Position numbers and translations under genes: made by a program
Shown here: piece after piece, positions 35,700 through 47,117 of the stretch
Numbering within the stretch: position 1 is the stretch's first letter
How the letters are laid out: every line of letters begins with the position of its first letter
DNA from: Sesamum alatum
Taxonomy: Eukaryota; Streptophyta; Magnoliopsida; Lamiales; Pedaliaceae
Assembly: GCA_034509735.1 (NCBI GenBank)
Contig: JACGWO010000006.1
Span: 34,279,141 to 34,343,140, forward strand
DNA length: 64,000 nt
Direction: 5' to 3'
Notes under the pieces: model-generated
Told to the model about the DNA's origin: nothing
Seen by the model: the letters and a program-made list of their open reading frames with translations, nothing else
Database searches by the model: none

Positions 35700-36155
35700 T
35701 ATTTTATTAAAACTAAGCCTAACGAGTATGCCAAATGTAGAGTTCCTAAAATGACATTACTTTTTTAAAGAATTACTTTAAAAGACGGAAATTTTTAGTG
35801 GCTATTTATGTAAATTTATAATATAAGAATCATCCCTCGAAACTGACACTTATGAATCACTTAATTGCAAGCAGTAAAAAATTAATACTTTATTAAAAAA
35901 AGTTTCCTATATATATTTACTAGGTGCGTGCCCCGTACTATTCACAGGTTAATTTAATTATGATCAAAATAATATTTTATAAATTTTAAAGTATATGAAA
36001 GTCAATCCATAAAAAATTATAAATTAGATGGATAATAACAAATTAATGCATTAATATTAACAAAATTGAAAGCAAAATAAAAATTCATAAATTAAATGAA
36101 AGATTATTAAAAAAATTAAGCATAAGTACAATAGCAAATTAATATAATATATTTA
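35700..36155. other. AT-rich intergenic DNA
   Basis: No gene or clear repeat boundary is seen. A weak Helitron-tail-like phrase, TACTAGGTGCGTGCCCCGTACTATTCAC, occurs at 35920-35945. Confidence 0.3.
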
Positions 36156-39100
36156 TGATATGGGTCGTAGATGCAGGTCCTCGCATAAAGGTTCCCATCT
36201 CGTAGTCCCGAGAACGAAGCTAAAGAAACCAGGCGTCGCAAATAACGAGGTCGGACAAAAGATGATGCGTAGGTGAAAATACGAAGAGGCCCAGAAAAGA
36301 GTACGCAGGCCATTAGGGGCCTTCGTATGACTAGGTATCCCTATCGTGTTGACCGTTGGGGGCCTCGTATGACCAGATATCCCCCATCATGCGGAAGGAG
36401 CGAAGGCATGGTGAAAGAGGCAGAAGATAGAGAAATTCACCAAAAGAACAAAGAGTGGCTGTGGTTGTGGCGCTCCAATAGGTAGGGGGAGCGTAGTTAA
36501 TAAGTCTACTCTTGAATGAAGCTAAAAACAAGCACCTTCACCCTCGGATAAAACTGGAGGGAATAAGAAATCTTAACCAAACTTGACAAGATCAGATACA
36601 CCAAATTAAGAATATCCTACGGAACAGATCTTCAGATACGTTTACGATCCCCGAAACTCGGCTATAAGAACCCACGCCACAAGCACCAAAACGCTAGATT
36701 TAATCTTCTCTTCTTGAGTATAAAGATTCCCACCACATCAAATTGGCGCCGTCTGTGGGAACTCAACCAGAGGAATGGTTAAAAGACAAATAATGGGAAA
36801 GTCTTGGGGAGAAGAAGGGCGAAGGTTCGAATGGAAGAAGAGGCTAGTCAAGGACCCCAAGAGAATCATGAGCAGAACGATGAGGCACTGAATGTTTGGG
36901 AACACACAGAACCACAACCCACCAACGCTAGCAATATCAGAGGATTGCTAGAAGAAGCAGCAGAAAGGAGGGCTAGAGCGGCCCTGCGTTGGGTTCACCT
37001 CCTGAGGGAAAATGACCCAAACAGGATTAGCTATGCAAGCCCCTCGGCGGGGGCGGGATCTGTAGGCAGTAGCCAAGGCCTATCACCGGTGCAACCCCAA
37101 CCAAGAGACCCGACGAAAGATCCGCGAATTGAGCTGCTGCAAAAAGAGCTCAAGGAGTTACACCAATAGCTAATCCCTGAAGTCCCCAGTATAAGGAGAG
37201 GAAGCCCCTTTTCGCTGGAAATTGTGGCCGCAGCATTACCTGAACACATGCGCCTCCCACCGTTGGCCTGCTATGGAGGAGACAAAGGAGACCCCAGGGA
37301 CCACATAGACCAGTTCGTCGCAGTTATGGACTTACTGGGCTTAAATGATTCGTTGTGATGTCGAGTATTCCGCACCACATTGGTGGGAAGAGCTCAGACA
37401 TGGTTCTCGCACCTAGCTCCGGTATCTATACATAACTTTGATTAACTGGCAAGAAGTTTCATTCATCACTTTGCAAGAAATAAACGCTATCCTAAAAACC
37501 CGACTCATCTGTTTGCCATCGTGCAAGAAGAGGGGGAACCCCTAACAAGCTACGTGCGAAGGTTCTCGAATGAGATCTTGGAGATACCCAATATAAGTCC
37601 AAGCTTTTTATCGGGGATAATGGCCGAAGGCTTAAGGAATAGTGGTTTGGCAGACTCACTCATAGGGGAACCATCGTCTAACTGGGATGAACTCTTAGCC
37701 AGGGCGGAACGATTCATCCTTATAGAAGAATTTAGAAGGATAAAGGGTGTGCAACGCCCCCATAGAGAAGCACTAAAGGAAACTAACCGATGGTCCCCAG
37801 ATCGGGGAAGACAGAATGGGTACGAGGGAAAACGAAGGGAAAGACTCGACCGCCCTACGCTTATACGCCCTTGAAAACCACTTGAACCCAGGCCCTAATG
37901 ATAGTAGGAAGAAGTGAGCAGATAAGATGGCATCATTAGATAAAGGAAAGTGAGGGCCGTCAAAGGTCGTCCAAATTTTGTAACTTCCACCAAGATCGAG
38001 GGCATACCACGGAAGAATGTTTCCGCCTGAAAGAGGAGTTAGAAAGGCTGATACAGATGGGCCAATTTTAAACACCTGATCCGTTCTAGCAAAGAGACAA
38101 CCCACGTATCAAAGAAAAGTAGGGAGATTAAAAAACCTGGATACGTGGAGCAAGATGAAGGAACAAACAACGCAAACTGGCCCCCAGGGAGAATAGTTAA
38201 TTTTATCGAAGAAGGGTCGTACGGAGGAGCGACCAGATCGGCCCGGAAGAGACACTTAAGAGAAATTATAGGAATATCCAGGATAGGCCGCTGCGTGCAA
38301 ACGGAAAAAATGAAGGAGCCTATCATTCTTTCTCCTCGGACGACGAACATGAGGTAGCTCTTCCACACGAGGAGGCCCTAGTAATCGTTGCTACTATCGC
38401 GAACGTGGAAGTCCGAAGAGTGCTGATCGATACTGGAAGCTCTGTTGACATCTTATTTCTGAATGCCTTTGATAACATGGGGATAGATAGGGGTCGGCTG
38501 CGATAGCAAAATACTACCCTCATGGGTTTCGAGGGTAGCATCGTCCGAGTAATGGGAGAGATAGAACTGGCGATCTCGTTTGGAGAAGAGCCTCAAAGGA
38601 AAACCCACGTAGCGGCCTTTCAAGTTGTCGATACCAGCCAACCCAGCCACAATGTAATCCTAGGGAGGCCTACGTTAAATGCGATACGATCTGTCATCTC
38701 TACATCTTGCCTGAAATTGAAGTTTCCAACCGAAGGTGGGATCGGAGAAGTACGAGGCGATTAGAGGAGTGCCCGGGAATGTAGATGCCATGCGCTAAAA
38801 AATCTGCCTACCCAAGCAGAAAAGCGCGCCCCCAAAAGAGAAGTTGAACACGAATGAATAAACCCAGCCAGCGAGGTCCAGCTTATAGCCCTAGATCCCG
38901 AACCCTCCAAAGAATTGATACGGCTAAACAAGGGTCTGCCCTCCGAAGAGAAGAGTCGCTTAATAGAGCTCTTACGACAAAATCGGGAAATCTTTGAATG
39001 GGGAGAGGGGGACTCGAATGGAATTTCAGAGGAATTGGCAGTGCATAAGCTGCATGTGCGTCCCGAAGTCATTCCTGTTAAGCAAAGAAAGCGAAATTTT

Positions 39101-39216
39101 GGAAGCGAGAGGAACAGGATCATCCAGGAAGAAGTGGAGAAACTCTTGCGCATGAGGTACATACGAGAGGTGTACTTCCCGGAATGGATAGCAAATGTTG
39201 TGCTAGTACCTAAGCA
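36156..39216 (+). mobile_element. Tat-like Gypsy retrotransposon, 3' truncated
   Basis: A putative 5' LTR ends CCACCACATCA at 36740 (left edge near 36156 is uncertain). It is followed by the primer site TGGCGCCGT (36744-36752), complementary to tRNA-Asp. Then come gag, a zinc-finger-like C/H block, protease and the first part of reverse transcriptase. Homology stops at LVPK near 39216, where LINE sequence begins. The LTR holds a TATA-like CTATAAGAACC at 36661. No 3' LTR is present. Confidence 0.8.
36776..39216 (+). pseudogene. Gypsy gag-protease-RT polyprotein fragment
   Basis: Gag follows a variable acidic N-terminus (RRRAKVRMEEEASQGPQENH). It includes LPPLACYGGDKGDPRDHIDQF, CRVFRTTLVGRAQTWFSHL and HLFAIVQEEGEPLTSYVRRF. 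A C/H motif (FCNFHQDRGHTTEECFRLKE) lies near 37980-38050. The aspartic protease has VLIDTGSSVDILFLNAF (38412 on), with the DTGS active site intact. RT starts PEVIPVKQRKRNFG and runs to EWIANVVLVPK. Stops at 37169, 37358, 37444, 37874, 38506 and 38763 and several frameshifts show decay. Confidence 0.85.
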
Positions 39217-42200
39217 GGAAGAGGTGTACGAGAAACTCTTTCACGAACTACCTTGCCACCTGTTTGAGAAAAGTGCACTGTTTAGCATTGCTAGTTTGAT
39301 TGGTAAGCCTTGCGCATGAACAAACCTACAACAACCTTTCTAGACTGACTTATGCTAAAGTGTGTGTGGAGCTATACCTCATAGCCCCTTGTAGACAAGC
39401 TATCTATATTGAAGATGATGATATCACATTTAAACAACATGTTTATGAAAACTGCACTCCCTATTGCTCTGTGTGTAAGCATCTTGTTTTGCTAAATCCA
39501 AAAACGATAAAAATATGAAAACTGGAGAACCCCACAACAATATAGGGAAAGGTAAAAGGTTATGTTCCTTGATGATGCCTTAGCTGATCAAAATGCTACT
39601 GTTATTGTTTCCAATGAACTTGATTTAAATATTGTTTCTGGTTCTAATATGCCTTGCTCAAGTGCCTTGATTGAAAATAATGCTTTTATGAATGATCATG
39701 GGGATAGAGTTACTAGAGATATCCTTGTGGAGAATACTGCTGTTACTCAAGTCACTAGAGATAAAACATTGAGCCTGCTAATGAGATGACTACACTCAAT
39801 AAACCAACTGTCAATGGGAGCCCGGATGACTTTAACTATGAAGACCCACTAATTATTGAACTCCTGGACAAAGACTGGGATGTTAAGTTGCTGGCACAAG
39901 GAAAAACTGGAACTAGAACCATTTATGTTCTTGAGGCGATCAATAACACCCAAAATCCCGGTTTAAGAGCTATGCACATTGGAGTAATGGGACATAGTGA
40001 AACATAAACTTACATGCAGGCACAAAGTGATCACCTGAATGAGGAACAGAAATTTCTTGCAGCTTGGTCACTAGAAAAATGAGAGTAAGGCATTATGCAC
40101 ATCACTGGTTCTAAAAAACTGCTAAGAGGCGATGGTAGCAATCAACATATCTAGGACGGCGCTGAATTTATTGAGACAAAGATTATCAATGATAACGAAG
40201 AAGAACCTACCCCTACTTCACATAGATTTTAAAGCCTGGAGGACTTAGGTGAAGAGGAGTATATGGTTCTTCTTGGGAATTAGATCTCTTCCACATCTCG
40301 AAGCATAAATCTCTAGAAAACTATACAACAATGGAAACCAAGATGCAGACCACCCCCAAGTCATCATCTCTGAATTTTCTTCTAACACATCTGCGGATAT
40401 GAATAGAGTGTTTACTGTTGTACATATTATCATGAAGGGATTCTTGGATTCCAGAAAGCTGCAACCCTATTCTCAAAGAGGAAAATCGAAACTACAACAC
40501 CATCCCACATTGAAACAAACACAAATCTCCAAACAACAATCTTTATAGCCAACGCAGAATCAGGGAAGAACAAAAGAAACAAATCAGCAAAAGAAGATCC
40601 TCTCACCATTCAATCAGGTAAAATAGGTAGTAAAGGTAAAAAAAAGTCGTAACAATATTCCCTCTAAGATCCCTCCCAAGAGGAGCACAACGTCTTCCTC
40701 ATCCCTCCAATTTTAATGATTAAAATGATAATATGAAATATTAGGGTGTGGGTAAAAAACAAAAACAAAACCTGCCTTTCGATATTCTTGCTAATAACAA
40801 ACCTAACATTTTCGTTTTGCTTGAACCTTTTGTACAGCTTGGCAATGTATATTGCTAGAAGGTTTGATTTTGCCTTTGTGGTTTCCAACAATAACAATAA
40901 AATTTGGTGCTTTACTTCTCATAATATGGATGTTCAGGTTATCGAGGACAGTTCACAACTTCTACATGTTAAAATCTCACATGGTCTCTTGGTAGAAGAT
41001 ATTTTTTGCACCTTTGGTTATGCTAAATGTTACCGATCTCCAAGAAGACTATTATGGGACGATCTACCCCACCTTTCTACTTCAAATACCCCCTGACTTG
41101 TTGGAGGAGACTTTAATACTATTCTGGACGTTGATGAAAGTCAAGAGGGGTCAAACAACAGATTTGCGCTTACCGAAGATTTTATCAATATGGTAATGAA
41201 ATGCGGACTGATGGATGCTGGCTTTGAGGGTGAACCATTTACTTGGACTAATACAAGAATCTGGAAAAGATTGGATAGGGTTCTCTACTCGAGAGAATGG
41301 ATGGAAACTTAACTGCACCAAAGTTTCTCACCTCTCCAGGAAAGTCTCAGACCATCTCCCCCTTCTCATACTTGCTTAGAAAAGGTAGGAAAAGTTCCCC
41401 TCCTCATTCAGATTCCAAAACATGTGGCGGAGACACCACACATTCCTATAAGCTATTAAAAATTCTTGGAAACTCGCTATACAAGGATACAGAATGTACA
41501 AAACTTCAACAAAAGCTTTACAGAAGCAAAGAGATGTTGAAATCATGGAACAAATTTTTTTTTGGGTATGTCTTTAGCTTAGTGGAACACGCTAAAGCTC
41601 AAGCAGAAAAGAAATATGATAGAGATCCTACAAAGGCCAATCCTATCTCTCTCAACATACAAAATGCAGTTCTTACTCATGTCCTGAACATGGAATCCGA
41701 CTTTTGGAGACAAAAAAGTAATTACAAGTGGCTTGAAGTAGGAGAAAGAAATACTAAACTCTTCCATTCCATCGTGAAGAAAAAGAGAGTTAAATCAAAG
41801 ATAGCCTGCTCTTATTAAACTATTTGCTGCAGACTTCTTCCAAAACCTCCTAACCAACCCCTCCACCATCTTTGACGATCCTGTTTTCCCATTCCAGTTC
41901 AACACTGTCCCTGAAGAGATATTACCAGAACTTCGCAGAACTCCTACCTTTGAGGAGGTCAAAGCAGTGGTTTTCAACATTAACAAGGATAGTGTTGCTG
42001 GCCTTGATGGATTTTCCTCAGCATTCTTCCAATCTTGTTGGGAATTCATTGCTGATGACATTGTGGAAGCAGTTAGAGATTTCTTCAGTGGCACTCCAAT
42101 GCCAAGGAGCTTCATTGCCACCGCTATCACCCTCATCCCCAAATCAGACTCTCCTCAAACTTGGACTGAATTTAGACCTATTTCCCTGTGTAATGTCACC

Positions 42201-45200
42201 AATAAAATCATGTCTAAGCTATTCTACAACAAGATGGTTGCTCTCATCCCCAACCTAATATCCCCCTCTCAAAGTGGCTTTGTCCCTAGAAGACTGATTG
42301 GTGACAACATTCTCATGGCCCAGGAGATAATTCACTCCCTCGGCCACAGGTACAATAAAGGTAATGTGCTAATCAACCTTGACATGTCTAAAGCTTATGA
42401 TAGGGTTTGTTGGAAATTCTTATATTCTATCATGATGAAAATGGTTTTTCCCTCTAGATTCATTAAACTTATTAAGCATCCTATTGAAAACTGTTGGTTT
42501 ATGATACTTGTGAATGGAGATACTGCTGGCTTTTTCAAATCTTCCCAAGGATAAGGTGGCCCCATATCCCTTGCTCTATTTAATCTTGCTGCTGAAGTGT
42601 TTTGAAGGGGCCTTGATCACCTTTTCAGCATTAATCAGAACATGCATTATAAGGAAAATTGTGGCTTCCCTATTTCTCAGCTTCCTATGCAGATGACATT
42701 ATAATCTTTACTAATTATGAAGGAGCAGGACTTATCAAACTCATGGAATTTTTGGAGCACTATGAAATTACCTTTGGGCAGAAATAAACTACGCAAAAAG
42801 CTCATTCGTGCCAGGGAAGAAAGCCAATATCCTCGCCAACAGAATCAGAAACATCACAAGCATCTCAATGAAAAGCCTCCCAATCACTTATCTTGGTGCC
42901 CCCCTTTACAAAGGTCACAAGAGAAAGATTCTTTATGAGGCCCTTATTGACAAAGTCCATATTAAAATTACAGGGTAGGAGCACAATCATCTTTCTCATG
43001 GAGGCAGATTGCTCTTGATCAAAATTGTCCTTACTTCTATGCTCATCTTCCTCCTTCAAGTCTTGAACCCCCCTATTGGTGTCATTCAAAAACTGGAGCA
43101 ACTTTTGCCAAGTATTTCTGGGCCTCAACAGCACATAGAAAAGTTCATTGGACCAAATGGTATAACATCACATTCCCAACAGAAGTAGGAGGATTAGGAA
43201 TCAGAAATCTAAGATATGTTATTGAGGCCTTCTCACAAAAGCTTTGGTGGAGATTTAGATCATAAAATTCACTATTGTAGAGGAGAGTATCCTGGAAAAG
43301 CCTGTGTTGATAAAAATGACTTAGCAATATGAAAAAGACTCTGCAACGTGAGACAAGAGGTTCAAAACAACATGTTCTGGAGCCTTGGCTGTGGAAACAT
43401 TTCATTCTGGTATAACTGGTGGTTGCAAGAAGGTACACTGCAAGATATGTTGATGCATGACAACACTACACATGTCTCTGTTAATTGATACTAGCTCAAT
43501 CATGAGTGGGATCTTCACAAGCTTCAAAGAGACCTCTCCCTGTCCATTGTAGAACAAGTGATGTCTGTCCCTATCTCTCTTGAGTAGTTTGACCAACCTT
43601 TCTGGAAACCTTCCAAAATAGGAACATTTACCATTTAATCAGCATGGAAAAACAACAGGGATCACAAGCCAATTCTCTCACTCTTCAAAAAGATTTGGTC
43701 CCCCCTGATCACCCCAACAATCTCAATCTTCTTGTGGTGACTGATTCATGGATGAATTCCTGTGGAAGTTAAACTGAAAGAAAAGGGATTTCATTTGCTT
43801 CCAAGTGTTGTTGTTGCAACAATGAAGAAACGAAAGAGCATCTCTTCCTGAAAAATGAACAATCACTTAAAGTTTGGCGCTTCTTTGCCAATAAATTCAA
43901 TGTCAAGCTCCATCAAAGTTCCAATATCATCACATTCATCCAAGCTTGGAAAATCAAAGAGTTTCACCACCACATTCGAGAACTCATCCCTGTGGTGGTC
44001 CTTTGGCACACCTGGATAGTTAGGAATGGTGTCGAACATAGAGGATCCTCCTTCAAAGCAAACTCCATTATTTACAAAACCATGAATCATCTTAATACCA
44101 TTAGCAGATGTAAACTATGGAGACCAGAGCATATGAAGGGTGACCTCCATGCTGCCTCATCCCTCCATATACCACTGTTGCAGCGCACTCATAAAAAGGA
44201 AGCTATCATTGTGCATTGGCTTAAATCTGAGACTAGATAGGTGAAGCTGAACACAGACGGAGCCCTCAAGAGGAAATTCAGGAATCTCAGGGGCTGGAGG
44301 ACTTGTGATAGACCATACTGGACAAGTCATGTTTGCATTTGTGGAAGCCCTTGGTATCTCGACTAATAACGAGGTTGAACTTAAGGCCCTCTTCAGAGGC
44401 TTACAGACCTGTCTGGAAAAAGGTCTCTTTAGAGTTTGGATTGAGCTGGATATGCTTTACATTATACAACTTATCTCCAAACAGTCACAAGGAGCGTGGC
44501 ACCTGCAACATCTCTTAAAGAAGATTTGAGCCTGCCTCAACGACTTGATTCTAAAGTCAATTTTAGAGAAGGAAATCAGGTAGCATATTTCCTTGCTAAT
44601 CAAGCCTGCACATCGGAAGCCCTTACCATTCTCAACAGGGACCAACTAAGGGGTAAGATTACAGGTATTGTTAAACTGGACAGATTATGCTTACCTTATA
44701 TCCCCAATGGCCTAGCATAGTACCTCTAGTTTCAGTTACCTCTATATCTGAAACTAAAGTGACTTTCCCGTTATTTTGTTTGTGATTATACATGTTAATA
44801 TGGATGCAACCCCCTACCCTTTTGTGCATGGTTGTTGTTCATAGAGAGTATTTTTTGCCTCACTTTTTGATGATTATCTTGACTTTACATTGTGCAAAGG
44901 AGGTGCCCCTCCTTGATTGTTTTAACATGGGATAATTTGGTTTTGCCTCACTCTTTGTTGACTATCTTCATCTTACATGTACAAAGGAGGTGACCTCCTT
45001 GATTGTTTTGTCACAGGATAATTTGCTTGATAATCTGTTGTATGTGAGAATTAGGGGCTGGTGCATTGTTTGTTTTGGCAGAATTATTTTGACTTGCTGG
45101 AGCATTGTTCATAATCTCCCTATTATTCTTTGGGACTCTAGGGTTAGGAATTCCTTTTGTAAGGAAGTCATACTCCTTATTAATGCTTTCTCGAACAAAA

Positions 45201-45398
45201 TTGTAAGGGAGTAGTACTCATTATTTATATTTTTGTTGATTGGTTTTGTAAGGGAGTAATCCTCATTGTTTATGGATTCCTAGATTATTTTAGAGATTTA
45301 GTACTTCCCATTGTATATTTGACCGATTATCTTTAATGTAGAAGGGATGGGGTCCACGAAATGCTCTCCCACCTTTGGGTGGTTTAATTAAAAAAACA
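39217..45398 (+). mobile_element. L1-type LINE with RNase H, nearly full length
   Basis: It starts in ORF1 (DUF4283-like: HELPCHLFEKSALFSIASLIGKP, YAKVCVELYL, then a Cys motif CTPYCSVCKHL near 39450). ORF2 endonuclease pieces follow (VGGDFNTILDVDE near 41100, RLDRVLYSREW near 41270). Next are reverse transcriptase (41824-42960), zf-RVT (about 43640-43860) and RNase H (44241-44710). It ends GGTGGTTTAATTAAAAAAAC, as does the LINE at 17596-20454. No flanking duplication was found, and its 5' end abuts truncated Gypsy sequence. Confidence 0.88.
40746..44720 (+). pseudogene. LINE ORF2 (endonuclease, RT, RNase H), decayed
   Basis: The longest intact piece (41967-42554) covers RT fingers and palm: NINKDSVAGLDGFSSAFFQ, TLIPKSDSPQTWTEFRPISL, SQSGFVPRRLIGDNI and INLDMSKAYDRVCW. 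The YADD motif is at 42686-42697 in a shifted frame (SYADDIIIFTNYEGAG). The thumb (SLPITYLGAPLYKGHK) and zinc-binding C-C-H-C region follow. RNase H shows LNTDGAL and EVELKALFRGLQTCL. Stops and frameshifts (about 41310, 42554, 42785, 43263, 44238, 44530) make it inactive. Confidence 0.87.
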
Positions 45399-45984
45399 AA
45401 AGGGGAGGAGGAGGGGTCATAGCTTCTTTTCCAAATATAAAAGTGCCTCTTACTTTCTTTTTTTAAAAATTTGAGATCTTTTTGTGCTCCTAATTTTTAC
45501 ATAAAGAAATTTGAATTTAACACTTTAACCAAAAAAAATAAATAAAATTGAGGTTACATTTAAATTGATAAATTTGAATTTAGAAAAATAATTTCAAATG
45601 ATTTTATGCAAAAAAAAATCAAAATTCATCAATTTTTAACAAAATATAATTCAAAATTAGAGTAAAAAGAATTAAAATCCTATTACCCAAAGAAATTAAA
45701 AAAATGTTATTTAAAATTTAAATTACATAATATTAGATCCATCCATCCATCCTAATTTAAACTAAGACAATTTACTGATTTAAAGTCCCAAGTGGCAGTG
45801 TACAAGCCAAATACGTGTATTCATCCCAACAAATCATGTCGTCCCTAAATCAGTGGCTGTGAGTTGAAGTAGGAGAAAATCATATCTATGTACACTACAG
45901 TACAGTACAGTACTCACCATTTTGCCCTTTTGGTCTGTCTCCATCTTCACTAAGTTTATCAACTCCAGAAGAAAGAAATTAGAA
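45399..45984 (+). promoter_or_regulatory. Upstream region of the lumenal-protein gene
   Basis: About 590 bp separate the end of the LINE at 45398 from the ATG at 45985. The first 350 bp are AT-rich and show nothing recognisable. From about 45780 composition becomes mixed. A short ACAGT tandem lies at 45896-45912. The purine-rich leader AGAAGAAAGAAATTAGAA precedes the ATG. If the promoter is here, the LINE insertion sets its upstream limit. Confidence 0.3.
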
Positions 45985-47075
45985 ATGGCCCTCACTTCAA
46001 TCTCCTTACTGCCCCTCAAACCCATAATTAATGGCGTTTCTTCCTCATCTCTCCCCGACAGAACTCTCTATTCCCTCCATATCCCTTCCAAGCCCTTCTC
46101 CCTCTCTTGCCAGTTGGAAACTCAAAGTAGCTGCACCCATCACACAGGTGATCTTCCTAATCCCCTCTAATTAATTTCACATTTTCAAGAATACCTTTAT
46201 CGATCAACGAGGTTGTGAGTTCGAGTTCCAAAAACGTGGGCATGTGTACTTGTTTGTTATTCTTTTGTCTTGTTTCAACGTGTTTGTTAGTTTGAATTAT
46301 TGATGTATTGATCATTCTTTCAATTTGAATGCACTATAAAATAAAGAGAATGCTTGTATCGTAATGTACTGTTGTGTTTCTTGATATTTGTGGGAGAGTA
46401 ATTGAAGATGAGAAAATAAGAAAAAAATCAAATATTAGGAGTGTATGTTATCTGACAAGCAAATCAGAGAAATGTTTATTAAGAAACCTATTAATTTTAA
46501 CGTTTTAATTAACTAAATTAATTGATTTATTAGTACTATCTGATTCCTCGTCGTTTCCTGTTCATGGTTTAAGTCGTGGTATTGCTGATGAATTGGTAGG
46601 CGTTGTTCTATGTTGGACTTGTGGCGTATTAGGATATTATTGAAAGATACGGAAAAAAATGTATTATAATATGCTACAAAAACTCAAAGATTTAGTAACA
46701 TTATAAACTAAAAGGGTTAAAGACAATTTATCCCCTGTGTTATTAGAAAAGTTCAATTTACCCCTGTGAAAAAATAAAGTGTAAAAAATCCTTTTATACT
46801 TTTTAGAAATGATGCAATTTACCCCCTCGACACGATTGGTGCATTTCACGCGCAATTTTCTATTTTTTTAATTTTTAATTTATAAAATTATATTTTTACC
46901 CTTATATGAAAACCGTTAGATCTAATATCATTTGGATGAACGGTTCAGATCTCACCAACATTATTTATAAATATATTAAAATTTTAATATATATATAATT
47001 TCATATATTTTTAAAATTTTATATATGTTTAATTGTATATATTTATTTATATAAATATACATATATATTATATAT

Positions 47076-47117
<42 letters not shown>

